A stretch of 64,000 nucleotides of DNA, from positions 5,885,088 through 5,949,087 of the forward strand of contig NW_004955470.1 of NCBI RefSeq assembly GCF_000276665.1, read 5' to 3'. The notes beneath the pieces were generated by a model. That model saw nothing but the letters and a program-made list of their open reading frames with translations, ran no database searches and had not been told where the DNA came from. The stretch is from Chinchilla lanigera (Eukaryota; Chordata; Mammalia; Rodentia; Chinchillidae). Numbering within the stretch: the stretch's first letter is position 1; each line of letters starts with the position of its first letter. Both the position numbers and the translations under genes were made by a program. Shown piece by piece: positions 1-13,000 of the stretch.

Positions 1-844
1 AAGCACGGAACAAGCTCATGGATATGACTGGAGCGGGAAGTAAAACAAAAGGAAGATGCTGAAATTCACAGGTACCCCAGAGTGGTCCAGCTTTTTACTT
101 GATAGAAAGAGAACTAACAGCTGGATGAGTATAGCGGTCCCTCAGAACAATCCACTATGTGCAGGCACTGGACTTGGAACCTACTATGTGCAGGCTCTGT
201 GCTTGGCTTAGGGGATGGTCAAAATAGACAAAAGTCTGTGCTGTCCCTTGCTTAGAGCCTGAGAAGAAAGATGAGTTATGGGGAATCAGAGAGATGGGGC
301 TGGGTAAGGGAGGACAGGCTCCACACCGAGAAGAGTCCGAGAGCAAAGGCTGGAAGCAAGAGATCCTTGGAGTGCAGCTCAGTGAGCAGTGGGGACAGGG
401 ACGGAGCAGGGTGAGGGACAGGCAGGTCAGCTTTGGGTGTGTGCAGCTGCGGTTGCCTACGGGGTATTCAAGTGCAGACAGGGAGATGACAGTTGGAGAC
501 ATGGAACTGAAGCTGTAAAATGCCAATGAAGTAAAAGTCAACAATAAAGCCATTAAAGGATCTATATGACTGGAGGTTTCTGCATCTACATTTTGCTACT
601 GTTCTAAGAGAAGAAGGATTCACCTGGTTGGAATAGGTCTTGTTTTTGCTCCAGATGTGGCTAACCCCCATGCTTACAGACAACAGTCTTTGGTCGACTG
701 CACTGATGATAAAGAAGGTAGTTCTGTAGCAGTGATTTTAATCACATGGTTTTACTGGTGGTATGCTGGTTTATACATATTTTGCCAGATGTTATGTCTT
801 CATAAACCCATCCTTTTCATGAATTTTTTTTCAAGGTTGGGGAC
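1..844. other. AFF3 downstream intron, mostly unassigned
   Basis: No exon was recognised. Bases about 150-260 resemble an old mammal-wide repeat (tatgtgcaggctctgtgcttgg, then a 'cttgcttagagcctgagaag' end), too decayed to name. The remainder shows nothing I can assign. Confidence 0.4.
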
Positions 845-1006
845 TGAACACAGCACTTCTCACTAAGCTACATCCTCATCCCCTTTATTTGAGACAGGGT
901 CTCACTAAGTCGTTAAGTTGCCCAGGATGGGCTTGAACGCGTGATCCTCCAGTCTCAGCTTCCTAGAGTGCTGGAATTACAGGTGCGCATCGCCACATCT
1001 GGCACA
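845..1006 (-). mobile_element. ID-B1 composite SINE (B4-like), antisense
   Basis: Read on plus it has an antisense ID half (ggggactgaacacagcacttc...ctaagctacatcctcatccc). This joins an antisense B1 half starting ttgagacagggtctcactaa and ending ctggaattacaggtgcgcat. The order ID then B1 in one unit is the rodent B4-type composite. It is degraded but colinear. A sister copy lies at 54285-54456. Confidence 0.8.
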
Positions 1007-3133
1007 AGAAATCCATCTTAAATTGAAAATGTCCTACGTCAAGAATACACTTAGTACCCTTGACCTGAGGGACAGCAGAGCCTAGCAGCACTGTCGCTGT
1101 GGACTGCTGTTGGTTTCCCTCTGTAGCCCTATGGCAAGTGGGGGCTCCAGCTGGCTGCAGCTTTGCTGCCCAGCATCCTGAGAGAGGAGTGGACCATGGC
1201 CACACTTCAAAACATGAAGTACAGTTTTTACCGAATGTATGTGGCTTTCATACTATTGTACAGTAAAAACAAAATTCTACTGTCATACAGTGAGGACTCA
1301 CCTCAGCTAATCTTAGTTCATTCATGTTCTGCTGTAAACTGAAGCATGCTGTGAAATCTGAATCCAGTCATATATGTTTACTGTTAAGGACCTTACCTTT
1401 TGCTTGCTCTTCTTTGTTAAACTGAGACTTGCATTTACTATTTTTTTCCCTTGTTTAATATCCTCCTCCATCCATTAGCAAATGCTATGCTTCATTATTA
1501 TCACTTTTATGCCATTGTTTTTCATTTCAGTCTGGTTGATGCATCTCTTAACTTTTTATGTTGTATAGTTTCATTTAGTACTTCACAACACTTTTAATAT
1601 TTGGCGGACAAAGGAAAAATGCTTCCTCCTCTTTATTTTTCCATCTGTAATTAGAGGTACTTTGCATTTTCAGATTCCTAGAAATGCTCTCAAGAATTCT
1701 GTTCAGTAGACTTTGACTGCATCCTGTTCTCTGCAGGGGTCAGGCAGAGTCAGCAGTGACAATATAATTTATCATCTAAGTAAGGACATATTTGAGAGTG
1801 AAAGGAGATGCTAACCAGATGGGAGTCGGAGACAGGAAGGGAAAACCTGGTTTCTCTGGGCACCCTGGGCTGTCTGGCCGTTCTAATAAAGCCTGCTCTG
1901 TGCAAGTGTTGCTCGCTATTTATAAAGCCCGCATTGAGTAAGATCATAAGGAGAAGGCAGAGTTTCAGGGCGGAGGAACTTGTCAATAAAGAAGCAAAGA
2001 GCAGAAGGGGTCAGCAGAGGACAACTTGCTTCAGTTTTTGGTGTCTTGCTGTCAGACCAATGCTTACAAGGTTTCTGGCTCTTCCCAACTTCTCCTCCCT
2101 CTACTTAGGATGAGCCTATGATCACAGGTCTGGCTCCTCCTTTTACGAACGGTTCCTCGAGCTCTGAACTTCTGTTGATCTTCTTCCCAATTTCTAGCTC
2201 TGCAACACAGGTTAGCCCGGGGTTCTGCTCATCCTTGGGGGCTTGCTGCCTACTGCGTAACAATTCTAGTTTTGGCTCCTCACCTGCCTCAGAAGATCAC
2301 TGAAGGCAGAGGTCTTTCTCTATCAGCAAGCGTTTCCCCACCCCTGACAGTGCTTACACAATGTGACTGGGAAAGTTCTGCAGATGACAAATACTGCAAT
2401 TTGCTACTAGCTCTCATCTCAGATGTTTGCTGAAACACATTTTTCCCAGGGTTTGATATTACTTTTGCTCTATTTTATCTTTGTTAAAAACTAAGGCATA
2501 CTTTCCTCTTTGAAGGAAGTTTGACTAGTTTTCCTTACCCACACTAGATTCCTTAGACCTGTTTAGGAACTGGATAATTTATTAAGGACTTATCCTACAG
2601 GAAATGCTGATTAACATGTAAGGTTTGTCTAGAGAGTGTTATCTCCTAAATTGGACCCTGTTACCAAGTGACTGATTTGGGGACCCTGGTTGAGGTCTGA
2701 TTGTCAGTGAAGATCCTAATCATCTGAGTGGGATGAAGAGAGAACAGTTGCGTTTGCTGAGCATTTCAAGGGCATGCCACCCTCTAGCGATACACCATGA
2801 ACTACTTGGGACATCCACGTTGTGGCCATCTCTGCTTCAAAGCTCCAGCTCTTCCAGCCCCGAGGGGCTTCTGCCACCATGGAATGCCTGGGACAGAGGA
2901 GGTGTTTGGGCTCAGAAACAATGCCTCAAAGTTGTACCTCTGACACGCTGAGCACTGGGATAAAACGAGGCTGGTCAGCCTCCGCAGGCTTGGGAATCTT
3001 CACCTTCCCCTGTTCCTTCCCACCTCAGGTACAGAGAGGGGCTCCCTGAAGTTCCCTTATCAGACCAAAGGGGTCCCTTCCAAAAGAAATGCAATTGTCT
3101 TAAACCCCTCCCTTTAGAAGCCTCTTCAAATGA
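1007..3133. other. Intronic sequence without recognisable genes
   Basis: No exon or named repeat was recognised. Bases about 1840-2000 are GC-richer and hold several AATAAA-like words (ctaataaagcctgctctgtg, then gtcaataaagaagc), reminiscent of an LTR 3' end, but no matching LTR termini were found. Confidence 0.35.
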
Positions 3134-3283
3134 TCTGGGTGTGGTAGAGCACACCTGTAATCCCAGCACTTGGGAGGCTGAGGCAGGAGTTCAAGGCCAG
3201 CTTGGGTTATATCATGGGTTCAAGGCCATCCTGAACTACATAGCAAGACCCTGTCTCCAAAATAATAAAAAAATTAAAAAGAA
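3134..3283 (+). mobile_element. B1 SINE with internal duplication
   Basis: The 7SL-derived body is clear: cacctgtaatcccagcactt, gggaggctgaggcaggagtt, then two copies of the ttcaaggccagc/ttcaaggccatc motif. It ends at gaccctgtctccaaaataat with an A-rich tail. The duplicated internal segment is the rodent B1 hallmark. Confidence 0.9.
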
Positions 3284-4654
3284 AGCTCACCCCAAAGCCA
3301 GCTAATACAGAACAGCAGAGGAGACCAAACGTGGTCACCATCCCCAGACTTCGGAAAGCAGAGCCATAAACAATGGGACCAGGCCAGGGAAGGCTCCACC
3401 GACCAGTCCCATCCTGCTGGGCCTCATGGTGGACTCCGGCTGGAGGGGAAAGGGAAGGGGACCCAATGCGATCTGAGTCCTGCCAGGCTCAGTAAGCAGG
3501 GGACCGGGTAGCTGTCAACATGGAGGAATTGTGGAGTCATCCCTGAGGTGTTTGCCGAGGGGTGGGAAGGCTTAGGCTTCTGGGACTGATCTCTTTTCCT
3601 CACGAGATTGGCAGGCAGAAGTACATTATTAATTTCAAAGACTTCCACAACCCCCCAGGGAAGAATATCTTTTACCTGGAGAATGACCTCATCAGGACTG
3701 TTTACGGGAAGGAAGCGCCTTGGGCTCATGTCTGGGTAGGGCAAAGACCACTGAGGAGTCACAGGCAAAGTCACAGGCGCATCTGCAGCTCACCTGCCTC
3801 AGAATTGCGCAGAGCTCTCATGTGGGTGGCAGAAAGGTTTGCAATCTGCGACAGCGCCCTGGCAAGGCAACTGGTGCTTTTTGGAAGGAGAGAGGGAAGA
3901 AGGAGGTACATGCATACATTTGGGTATAGACTTATAATTTCCAAGTAATAGCAAACATTCAAGAGTAGCCCTCATGCTTAACGCCAGCTGAGCTTCTAGG
4001 ATGTGTAAGTAGCATGTGCACCTGAGATTCCTGGTTCTTGGGAGTGGAAGGTTAAATCTGGAGTAGGGATGGTGACACTGGACCACCAGTCAAAGACTGG
4101 TGTTAATTTATCTTCTGTATGGCTCCTTGGCCTCTAGGTTTTAATGGGACGGACAAGTCTGTTTCATAAGGAGTCTGTGGCATACACTTTTAGGGCAAAG
4201 AAACAAAATAAATCACTGATAATAAATGCTCAGTTCTCTAAGAATCACCTTTGGTAACCTCCTCGACAGTTCTAGCTTGGTTAGACTCAACACTGTGATG
4301 GTGTAGAGGATGAGCACATCCCTAGTGTTGAAGCTTTGCATAAAGGTGATGCCAATGTAGTTCTTGGCCAGTCCAGGTTAGCTGGTCCTTTCGGCTGTTT
4401 GGGTAACAGAGCCGGTATCCTAACACATGAAGACACACGTGTGCAGGAGTCCCTGGATCACGCCCCAGTCTCACTGCCAGATGCCCGCAGTGACTAAGTC
4501 CCGTGGTTTCCACCCTGATGTGATGGCCTGCTCGTCTGGCCTTTGGTAACCTGCCTGTTCTGTGGAACTCATCTGCCAGGGCAATTTTAATGCCGCCAGA
4601 CCCCGTGGAAGGCCCAAGCGGGCCTTCCACAGCAATGACTCCCATCTTAACATC
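3284..4654. other. Intronic sequence, unassigned; GC-richer minus-strand frame at 4322-4645
   Basis: A 107-codon open frame on minus at 4322-4645 has no motif I recognise, and I do not call it a gene. A perfect short GC hairpin lies at 4605-4630. No named repeat was recognised here. Confidence 0.35.
4605..4630. repeat. Perfect 11-bp inverted repeat with 4-base loop
   Basis: The arms are gtggaaggccc (4605-4615) and gggccttccac (4620-4630), separated by aagc. The arms are GC-rich, so the transcript could form a stable stem-loop. It is short and could be chance. Confidence 0.75.
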
Positions 4655-5062
4655 TATTTACAATTTTTAATTGATACTCAATAATCACGCACATTTATGG
4701 GGAGCAGCATGATACTCTGATATGTATGTACATGTATGTGTACTGATCAGATTGTAGTTGGCATTTCCATCACCTCAAACATTTATCTTTCTCGTGTGTG
4801 TTTGAAACATTAAAAGTCTCTTTACTATCATTTTTTTTTTTTTTTTTTTACCAACACTTTTGAAACATGCAATGATTTGTTGTGAGCTACAGTGACCCTT
4901 TGGAGCTATAGTACATGAGAAGTTATTCCTCCTGTCTAACTGCACTTATACCTGCAGACCAGCCTCTTTTCTCCCGCTCCTCCAAATCTTTCCCACCTCT
5001 GTAATCAGGCTCTGCTAACCACTCTTCTATCCGCTTCTAGAAATCAACTTCTTGACTGTCAT
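4655..5062 (-). mobile_element. L1 3' end, antisense (L1M-type)
   Basis: The plus strand reads like the reverse complement of a mammalian L1 3' UTR: ttaattgatactcaataatc, atttatggggagcagcatga, cacctcaaacatttatcttt, gaagttattcctcctgtcta and ctaaccactcttctatccgc, in the expected order. A T-run at about 4831-4849 interrupts it. Subfamily assignment is by memory only. Confidence 0.8.
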
Positions 5063-8000
5063 CTTTGGCCCAGCAGGTGGATTCTAGGATTAGTCATTTC
5101 CCAGTTTGTGGAGTTTGCCAAAGCTCTGTGGAGCTTTTAGGAAAAAAGTCCTTTGGTAGAACTGATGATTTGGTAGAATTCCCAACATTTTCTACTGGGC
5201 CTTTGCGGGCGGTTGATGATTATGAATGCAGCCAGTGCCCACACTATTTAGTGCAGATGACGTTGTTTTTGTATAAAGATACAATGAAAGTAACATCTAT
5301 GCTTCCGTAGTTTTGTTAAAAAAGCCTGTACTGGAACACTCAACCTAAGTCTGGCTTTTTATGTCATTTAAACCTTTTCAGGCAAAATAGCAATGGTTCA
5401 GGGTAAAAATAGGTTTGTAATGGTTAGGAAAGAGTCTCCTAATTGTACTCTGCAAACCAATTATACCAGAGACAGTGGAACCTCTGTTATTATTGGGGTT
5501 AGGATTTTTACTTCTCAAATGAACGCTGCTTAGAAGTTCATCTGTGAAAGTGTTATCTCACGCCGCATGCCATACCCTCCACGCTTCATAAACAGCCTTG
5601 GACTTTTAAGAACAAAGTCAAGGTTGAAGGAAGAGGCACCCAGAGACCTGTTGTTGAATCAGACCTGGCACTTCTCAAGTGTGGAGACGACAGTGTCTGT
5701 AGTCTGACATTTTCGCAACTGTCTGATATGCTTCTTAAAAATGGTCTTGTTTCTCTCAGCATGACCTGTTGGCTGCAGACAGGGACAGGAGGGGGCTGGG
5801 AAGTGCCAGGAGGCCTTGACTGACCCGGATTCAGTTTTCTCCACATGGAAGCAATGGGCTAAGGGAGCCTCCCGAGAAAAACTGTGCTTAGGAGATAAAC
5901 AGCCCCACTTAGAGAAGATTTGGGAAAACAGTAAAAATGAAACTTTCCAACTGCATATCTGGACCAGGCACCTGGATGACTGCAGGAAGACCCTTGATTG
6001 TAGGATGCCACCCACGCCTGGAGAGGAGTGATAGCAAATACTCCGAGGAGCAGCCCCTCTTCAGTGGTGACGCTTCTCAACAAGCTATTATTGAAGACAC
6101 GAATCCCATCACAGTCACGGGATAAAGAGCTGTGCCTCCGAGTTAAACCAGAACGTGCTCTGGAGGGAAAATCCCACTTCCTCTGCCAACCTGCAGCCCC
6201 TGTGGGAAGCTGTGTTGAAGAAGCCCGTGCTTTTGACCATCGATACCCGGCCCCTCCCTCCTCTCTGGAAGAGTCTGGGTGGGCGTCGTTGATATCCTCC
6301 ATTAACAAAATGCTGGCTTAGTTTCAAAAAAATGTAGCTTCTGCTATGGATTCTGCAACACGCCAAGACCACCGTTCCTCATTTTTTGGTGTTAATTTAT
6401 GTTCGTTCAAATTTACTGGATCATCTTTTAATTTTTATATAGTTTTCTCATTTTATAGATTTTCATCCAGGGTCCTCAGGCAGAAATTAGGCAGGTCTCA
6501 TGGCCCAGGCAGACATGAATAAACTTACGTATACCTCAATCAGGTCTCTAGGAGGGGGTTTCAAAATATATTCTAGGAAACATTGTTTACAGGTCTTTGT
6601 ACTTCTGTGCTCAGTGATATTTAAGGTGGCTGACCATTTCAAGTTTGGAAACTACAACCAACTAACATAAAAATACAATTTTTGGGTGTATATATGAATT
6701 TATGCTTGTGCTTATTACACATATTTATGTAGAGTGGCTTGATGTAATGAATGTTCATTTGCTTTCTGGTGACAGTAAAATTTTATTTATAAAACACAGT
6801 TACTCAACTAAGCTCTAGGTCTGTTAAACAAGTAAACCCTCCTGCTAACCATTCAAATTTCCTGAATTGTGAATGAAGGTTCAAATGTGTGATCGCTTCC
6901 TACACAGATAACAAAGACCTTCCAGTTATGGTTATTCTTCTATTTCCATATTAAAAAGAAACCAATTCATCAGTAGATCAAACTGAGTATCTAGTTGGGT
7001 ATAAGATTAATGCAAGACTAAAAACAAAAACAAACATATACTACTCTTCTTTTCTTCCCAGTGTTGCCACTAGGTTTACTATAAGGAATATATACTTTTA
7101 CAGCAAAGCATTTACAGCAAACATATATATTTACAGCAAAGCATTTTTTGGCATTGAATATGTACTTAAAATTTTTGTGGTTAAATTATCATAAAATATA
7201 TTACTAATGTGAAAATCATTCCAGACCAACAAGCCAGCATCTTGCACGGGTGTTTGGTGCTTAGTAGGTATTCAAGACTATTCTCGGAATACTTTATGTA
7301 AAAACTGTCTAAGTCTTGTTTGGCTACAAATAATGTCAACGGCACAGTTCATTTCTCATGGAGGAGAAACTTGATTTTTGAAGCCTTGCCCCCCAAACCT
7401 GGTCCTGATTACTGCTTCAACTTCTGTTTATATAATTCTGCACAATTTTGGCAGGATTCAAGCGCGCATACCAGGGTGTTGGCTTTTATGAATCTCCTGG
7501 GATGTGAATGTCATGCTGACGGGATGAACTCCGGCCACAAATCCCAGACAAGCACAATGACTCTATTTATTCAGGCTTGGCTGCCTGAATGCAGATCGAC
7601 TCTGTGGGTAATAAATTTTCACAGGCCAAGAACTTCAGCATCAACCATGCTGATCCTGAGAAGAAGAATGCACCTAGGAAAGTAGATGTGGGCTGCAAAA
7701 ACCGCCTATGTTTTTATTCCACGCCTGCGTTGCATTCAGCTAATTCGTGTGGTCAGTGATTGACAGACACTGTCGGGGGCTTTAGAGGTTCAGTTTTAAA
7801 AGCTCTGCTTTCTGTTATGCAATTGTCACATTAAAATGGAACAAGGGGAAAAAAATGAAGCACTCGCACTACACCTAGTAATCTGTTTTGAATAGCACAC
7901 CCAAGAGCTGGTATGAGTCAGCCGGCAGCTCTCTGGTAGGGGACAGAGAACTGAGATGGGAAGTTTGTTCGGCCCCTTCTTAAGAATATCAGAGAAGCAA

Positions 8001-9690
8001 AATACAACCAGAACTGCAGTTTAGGGCTCAGAGCAGCCTGACCTACAGTCTTGACATCTTGATGCAGTAAGGCTTTCGATTCTTTTTGACAGATGTGATT
8101 ATCACTCTATGCATTATAGATAAGAAAATAATGGGCTCTTTAGTGTGCAGATTTGTGTTAATGACCCAGAGAGCTATTGAATGAATCGTATGCTCTCTAA
8201 ACATTGATTGGGGGTTAAAAGGTAACCTTCATAGTACAAGAAGTAAATTAGGCCAATAGGGAAATTTCCCTCCACAGAGTATACCCAATGGTCACTGCCG
8301 GTGAAATTAAGATAATTTTTAAGTGGATAAACCACGCTCGTTTAAAAAGATAAATGCATTTATGTAAATAAAATGAAAAGAATGCCCAGTATGTGTGGGT
8401 AAAGGGATTACCGGAAGCTGCAGGCAGGCTGTGGCCATTCAATTTTTGGGTGCCCGTTCCCTTGTTCTCCCTGACCCTTGCTGCGTTGGTTATCTTGGAA
8501 GCATCGCCGGCAGTGGACACGATCTCGGCTGCTGCTGCTTTAGGTCCTAATCCTGCATCTCCTTCCTCGTGCCTCAGCCATAATGATCCCATCTAGGAAC
8601 TGGCTGTATCTAACCTCCCAACTGGCAATCCTTCTCTGGCTTGAGAGGCAGAGCTCATCTTTTTGACCAAATGGGAAGGCATACAGTACACTTCATCTCC
8701 CCCCACTCCAAATCCGTTAAGAAGTTCCTTTAAGGTTGAGTGACTTCAGGCATCATTTTTTGCCTTAAATGTTCCAATTCCAACACATGCTTCCATGGAA
8801 CCACTGGCCTTTGAAATTGTGAAACCAAGAGTTAAGGAAAAGAGATCCAACAAATCTGCTACATTTGTCTCATAGCCCCCATTCACTCAAAAGAAAAGTG
8901 ATCGCAAATTTTTTGTGCTATGTCCAGCTTGAACCTCATCAAGTATAAGAACTGTGGAGGCAATCATTCCATTTCAGTGACATCTGCAAACTCTCTTAAG
9001 TAGATATTGTCACAGTCCCAGCTCTGAGAGGCAACAGTCAAAATTCTATTCGTTTTTGAAAGGGAAGACAGGGGAGCTGCCCATCTCTTGGCTTTGGAGA
9101 CTTCTACCTGAGATAACTTGTAAATTAGAACCTTAACATGGCTTGATGTGAGCATATATAAGGAGCAGCTATAGGCATTTCCGTGGAGATTGGATAGATC
9201 TTTTTTCCTCAGTTAATCGTATACTTGCGGACTCATCTATAGCTGGTTTATGATCTTGGATCTTACACTTTTGCCCTTTCTGTCCTTTGGTATTTGGGTA
9301 AGACTGATTTGAAAAGGCATAATGTTCAGTGAAAGAAATAATGGTAGGGCAAAGGTCATCTTTGATGCTTCACTCTGGAGAGCAGGAAATACTTCCAATC
9401 CAATGCTGCACTGTGCACTTATTCACAGATCCATCAAGATGTCAGGACTGTAGGTGAGGCTGCTCTGAGCCCTAGCATTTCTCTTGTGCCAAGGTCTCTG
9501 TCTTCAAGAAACACCCAGCTTCATTGAAAGGAGATATTATAAAGATAAGCTTATACTAGTATATACAACTAAAACTATGAGATCTAGGAGAAAGGTTAAA
9601 GCTACTGTGAGGAGGATGGACCAGGAATCTCACTTAGGTAAGGAGGAGGGCTCCCTGAGATGTACAATTACACCGCTCTCCAAGATGAGC
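5063..9690. other. Long unassigned intronic stretch
   Basis: No exon, RNA gene or repeat was named with confidence. A small triplication of tttacagcaaa-like words occurs at about 7099-7147. Open frames at 5816-6372 and 7320-7685 have no recognisable domain and lie in ordinary intronic DNA. Confidence 0.4.
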
Positions 9691-10560
9691 AGATGTTAAC
9701 CCAGCAAAAACCAAGGCAGCGAGGGCCCATGAGAGCCCAAAGGCAGCTGAGCTTGGCTTGGTAGAAGATCCAATGAAGTCCCACGTGGCTGATGAGCTGT
9801 GAATGAACTCAAAGAGAAGGGAAGACTTGGACAAAACCAGACTGTGCCTGGTAGTGATGGCCTCACTGTGGGACCTGCATTTTATTTCAGGTGCAGTGGG
9901 GAAAGCCACTTAGGAGTATAGACTAAGGATTGACTTGATTTGATTCACATTTTTTAAAAGGTTACTGAAAGAAAACTGTCTTATGCAGGGTAGGCAACAG
10001 CAACATGGTTTATCCTAGACTCATTTAAGCTACTTAGGATAGAAAGAGGTAGATGAACAAATATTTAATTTTGGAGGTTGAATTACTAGTATGTAGAGTT
10101 GAAATGAATATCTGAGAGGGGAACAGGGAGTTGTCAAGGATGAGTCCCATGTTTCTGGGTCTGAACAGTTGGGCATCTGTTCTAGCTTTAGAAATGGGAA
10201 TAATCACAAGAGGAACATATTTGTGTGCTTGGGTAGAGGGGGTGGCAAGGAAGGAGCAGAAGTTCAGTTTGGCACAGACTGGAGTGAAAAGTCAAGTAGG
10301 TCTGTGGTTCAGAAGAGAGTTCTGAGTTGAGGCTACAACTCCAGGAATTGCCAGTATATAAAAATTGAAGGTCAGCAGAAGGAATGAGATCACCCAGAAA
10401 GAGTGGAATTGGAGGAAAAAAGGCAGGGATGAAAATTGAAAGGTTTCAATAGTCAAGAGTGAGTAGAGATGGGGCACTCAGCAAAGGACCCTGAGAAGTA
10501 GCCAGACGGGCAGGAAACAGACCAGGAGAGCGGGACGTTAAGACTCCTCTAAGGGTGGTG
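9691..10560 (+). mobile_element. Old mammalian interspersed repeat, family not named
   Basis: Phrases such as gttgtcaaggatgagtccca, then gatcacccagaaagagtg and gggcactcagcaaaggaccc occur in this order in a common, ancient mammalian repeat that I recognise but cannot name safely. The boundaries are approximate. Confidence 0.45.
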
Positions 10561-11289
10561 TGAGCAGGTGTTTTCAGTGCTATCAGTCTGTTAAGACAAG
10601 GGGCTGGAAAGAGCTGGGACCACTGGGTCTGTGGAGATCACTGGTGGTTTGGGAGACGTAGTTCTGGTGGAGGGGGAGAGCATAAAGGAACGACAAGAAC
10701 AGATCCCCAAATAACTGGAAGAGACTTTTAACATGAGCAGGGCAGCATCCTCTTGTCACAGGAAAGAAGAAGGAGGTGGAGTGAAGATAAAGGCAGAGTA
10801 CGGATGAGGTGGTAGGAAGATTAGTATTTCTTATCAGAAGCCGTACAGCCATGTTATGCACTAGGGACACGAAGATGAATAAGATACAGAATAAGATTCA
10901 GGTTGTTCACTTGAGAAGATAGAAAATTAAATTCCATATTATCTCCTGTTATCACATCTGTGATGGACGTAATTACAAGAACTTAAAGGAGAAAATTTAC
11001 AAAATAACCACCAGTGAATTGTTAATGTTTTTCTGTGTAATGTGATACCTACAAAAGCTATACAAAGGAAGACATACAAAAACATTATTGATAAATCAAA
11101 ATGGAATTCTTCAAAATGTTAAAGGAATCCACAGGAAAACAGTCAATATAATGCAAATGAAAAAACAAAAAGAACAAACAGAAAGCAAAACAGAACAAGA
11201 AACCAAAGTGGCAGACTTGGCCCTTAAGATACCAAAAATTGAACTAAATGTAAATGGTCTAAATATATCAGCAGAAATTGGCAGAGTGG

Positions 11290-11408
11290 GGGCTGGGGAT
11301 TTAGCTCAGTGGCACAGTGCCTGCCTGGCAAGTGTGAGGTTGTGAGTTTGATTCCCGGTACCAGAAAAAAAAAAAACCCAAAAAATAAAACCAAAAAAAC
11401 AAAAAACC
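11290..11408 (+). mobile_element. Young ID SINE inserted in L1, with 18-bp target-site duplication
   Basis: The body is ggctggggatttagctcagt followed by ggcacagtgcctgcctggca and a B-box-like ttgtgagtttgattcccggt, then an A-rich tail with C interruptions. The insertion is flanked by an identical 18-bp duplication, cagaaattggcagagtgg (11272-11289 and 11409-11426). This proves retroposition into the older L1. A- and B-box-like promoter segments are present. Confidence 0.95.
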
Positions 11409-12307
11409 CAGAAATTGGCAGAGTGGATAAAGATATGATGAATATGTGCTGTCTATAAGAAACTTACTTCAAATATAACAACATGGGTACTTTGAAAGTA
11501 AAAGAACAAAAAAAGTTATAATATGCAAGCATTATTCAAAAGAAAGCAAGAGTATCTCTACTGATATCCCAAAAAGTAAAGTTCAGAGGAAAGAAAATGA
11601 CCAGAGCTAGACTCAGACATTACAAAATGATAAAAGAGTCACACTACCAAGACATAGCAATCCTGAGTGCATATGTACTAAATAACAGAGCTGAAAAATA
11701 CATGAAGTGAAAAAACTGGTAGAATGGAAAGAAGAAATAAATCCACAATTATTATTCTCTCAGCAATTGACAGAGTAAATAGAAAGTCAGAAAATATAAG
11801 AAGACTCAAAACATCAAACATGACATAATTAATATTTATACAACACTCCTCCCAAAACCCAGCAGAATTCACATTCTTTCAAGTGCTTATAAAACATACA
11901 CCAGTGCAACCTCAAAAAATCCTCAACAAATTTCTATCAAGTGAAATCATACAAAATATGTTATTTAATCATCATGGCAGGAAACTAGAAACTAATAAAA
12001 GTAAGATTAAAGAAGTTTTCTGAACACTTGCAAAGCAAACAGTACACTTATACATAATCCATGAATCAAAGAAGTCTCATTAAACTGACTGGCAGTAAAA
12101 ACACAACAGGTCCAAATTTGTGAGATAAAGTGATAGTAACATTGAGAATGAAATGTATAGCATTAAATGCTTACACTGTAAAAGAGGACACGTTTCCAAT
12201 CAGTAATCTAAACTTTTTTGACAAATGAGAAAAAGAGCAAAGTATGTACCCAAAGAAAGAAAAAAAAAAAAAAAAAGATAAAAAGTCAGTGAAGTTGAAA
12301 AGTTATA

Positions 12308-12399
12308 CAGTGGTACTAAGGTTCACAAACTTAATTTGTGGAATGAATTCTGTGACCAGAATCATGAAAGAATTAAGTTCGCGAACCAAGGCACTACTG
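12308..12399. mobile_element. 92-bp palindromic Tc1/mariner-type MITE with TA duplication
   Basis: The left end begins cagtggtactaaggttcaca. The reverse complement of the right end begins cagtagtgccttggttcgcg. The arms pair over about 45 bases each. TA dinucleotides flank both ends (12306-12307 and 12400-12401), the Tc1/mariner superfamily signature. It has no coding room and sits inside the L1 relic. The TIR word resembles pogo/Tigger-like ends. Confidence 0.85.
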
Positions 12400-13000
12400 T
12401 ATAAAGAATATCAGTGAACCTAAAAGCTAGTCCAAAAAACTGAGCTGATAAACTTCTAATAAGACTGATAAAAAAGAAGGAAGGAAAGAGTAGGCAGGCA
12501 AATGATGAGCACCAGAAATGCAATACAGGCTATCACTCCAGCTTCTGCAGGCATCAAAAGGACAATACAGGGATATTGGGGATAAATCTACACGCATAAA
12601 CATGGACAGAATGATTACTTGAAGAGCACATACTACTACAACTTAGCCAGTATCAAACAGATAGTCTGAGTAGCTATAAAACAATTAAGGAGATAGAATT
12701 TGTAAGTTTTAAAAATTTCCAAGCCTGCATAGTTTCACTGGAAAATTCCTCCAGAGATGAATTAATGTCAATTTTCACAAATCATCTTTAGGAAAAGAGA
12801 CAAGCTAGGGCTACGTCCCAATTTATTTTATAAGGCCAGCATTACCAAAATATCAAAACTAGACCAAGACAGTACAAAACAGAAAACTTAAGACCCATAT
12901 ATCTTGTAACACCCCAATGACAAATGGCTGGTGAGGATGGGGAACAATGGAAATTCTCCTCCACTGCTGGTGGGAATGTCCTTCAGTACAACACTTTGGA

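Noticed and set aside
1840..2010. ERV LTR 3' end suggested by several AATAAA words
   Set aside because: No LTR termini, primer site or partner LTR could be found.
3562..3948. 128-codon frame as a possible gene
   Set aside because: No recognisable domain, overlapped by similar frames on the other strand.
4322..4653. Possible processed pseudogene on minus (107-codon frame)
   Set aside because: I could not match it to any protein, and it shows no A-tail or flanking duplication of its own.
11290..11408. tRNA gene (ID body has A- and B-box-like segments)
   Set aside because: It is a SINE with an A-tail and target duplication. The cloverleaf is not maintained.
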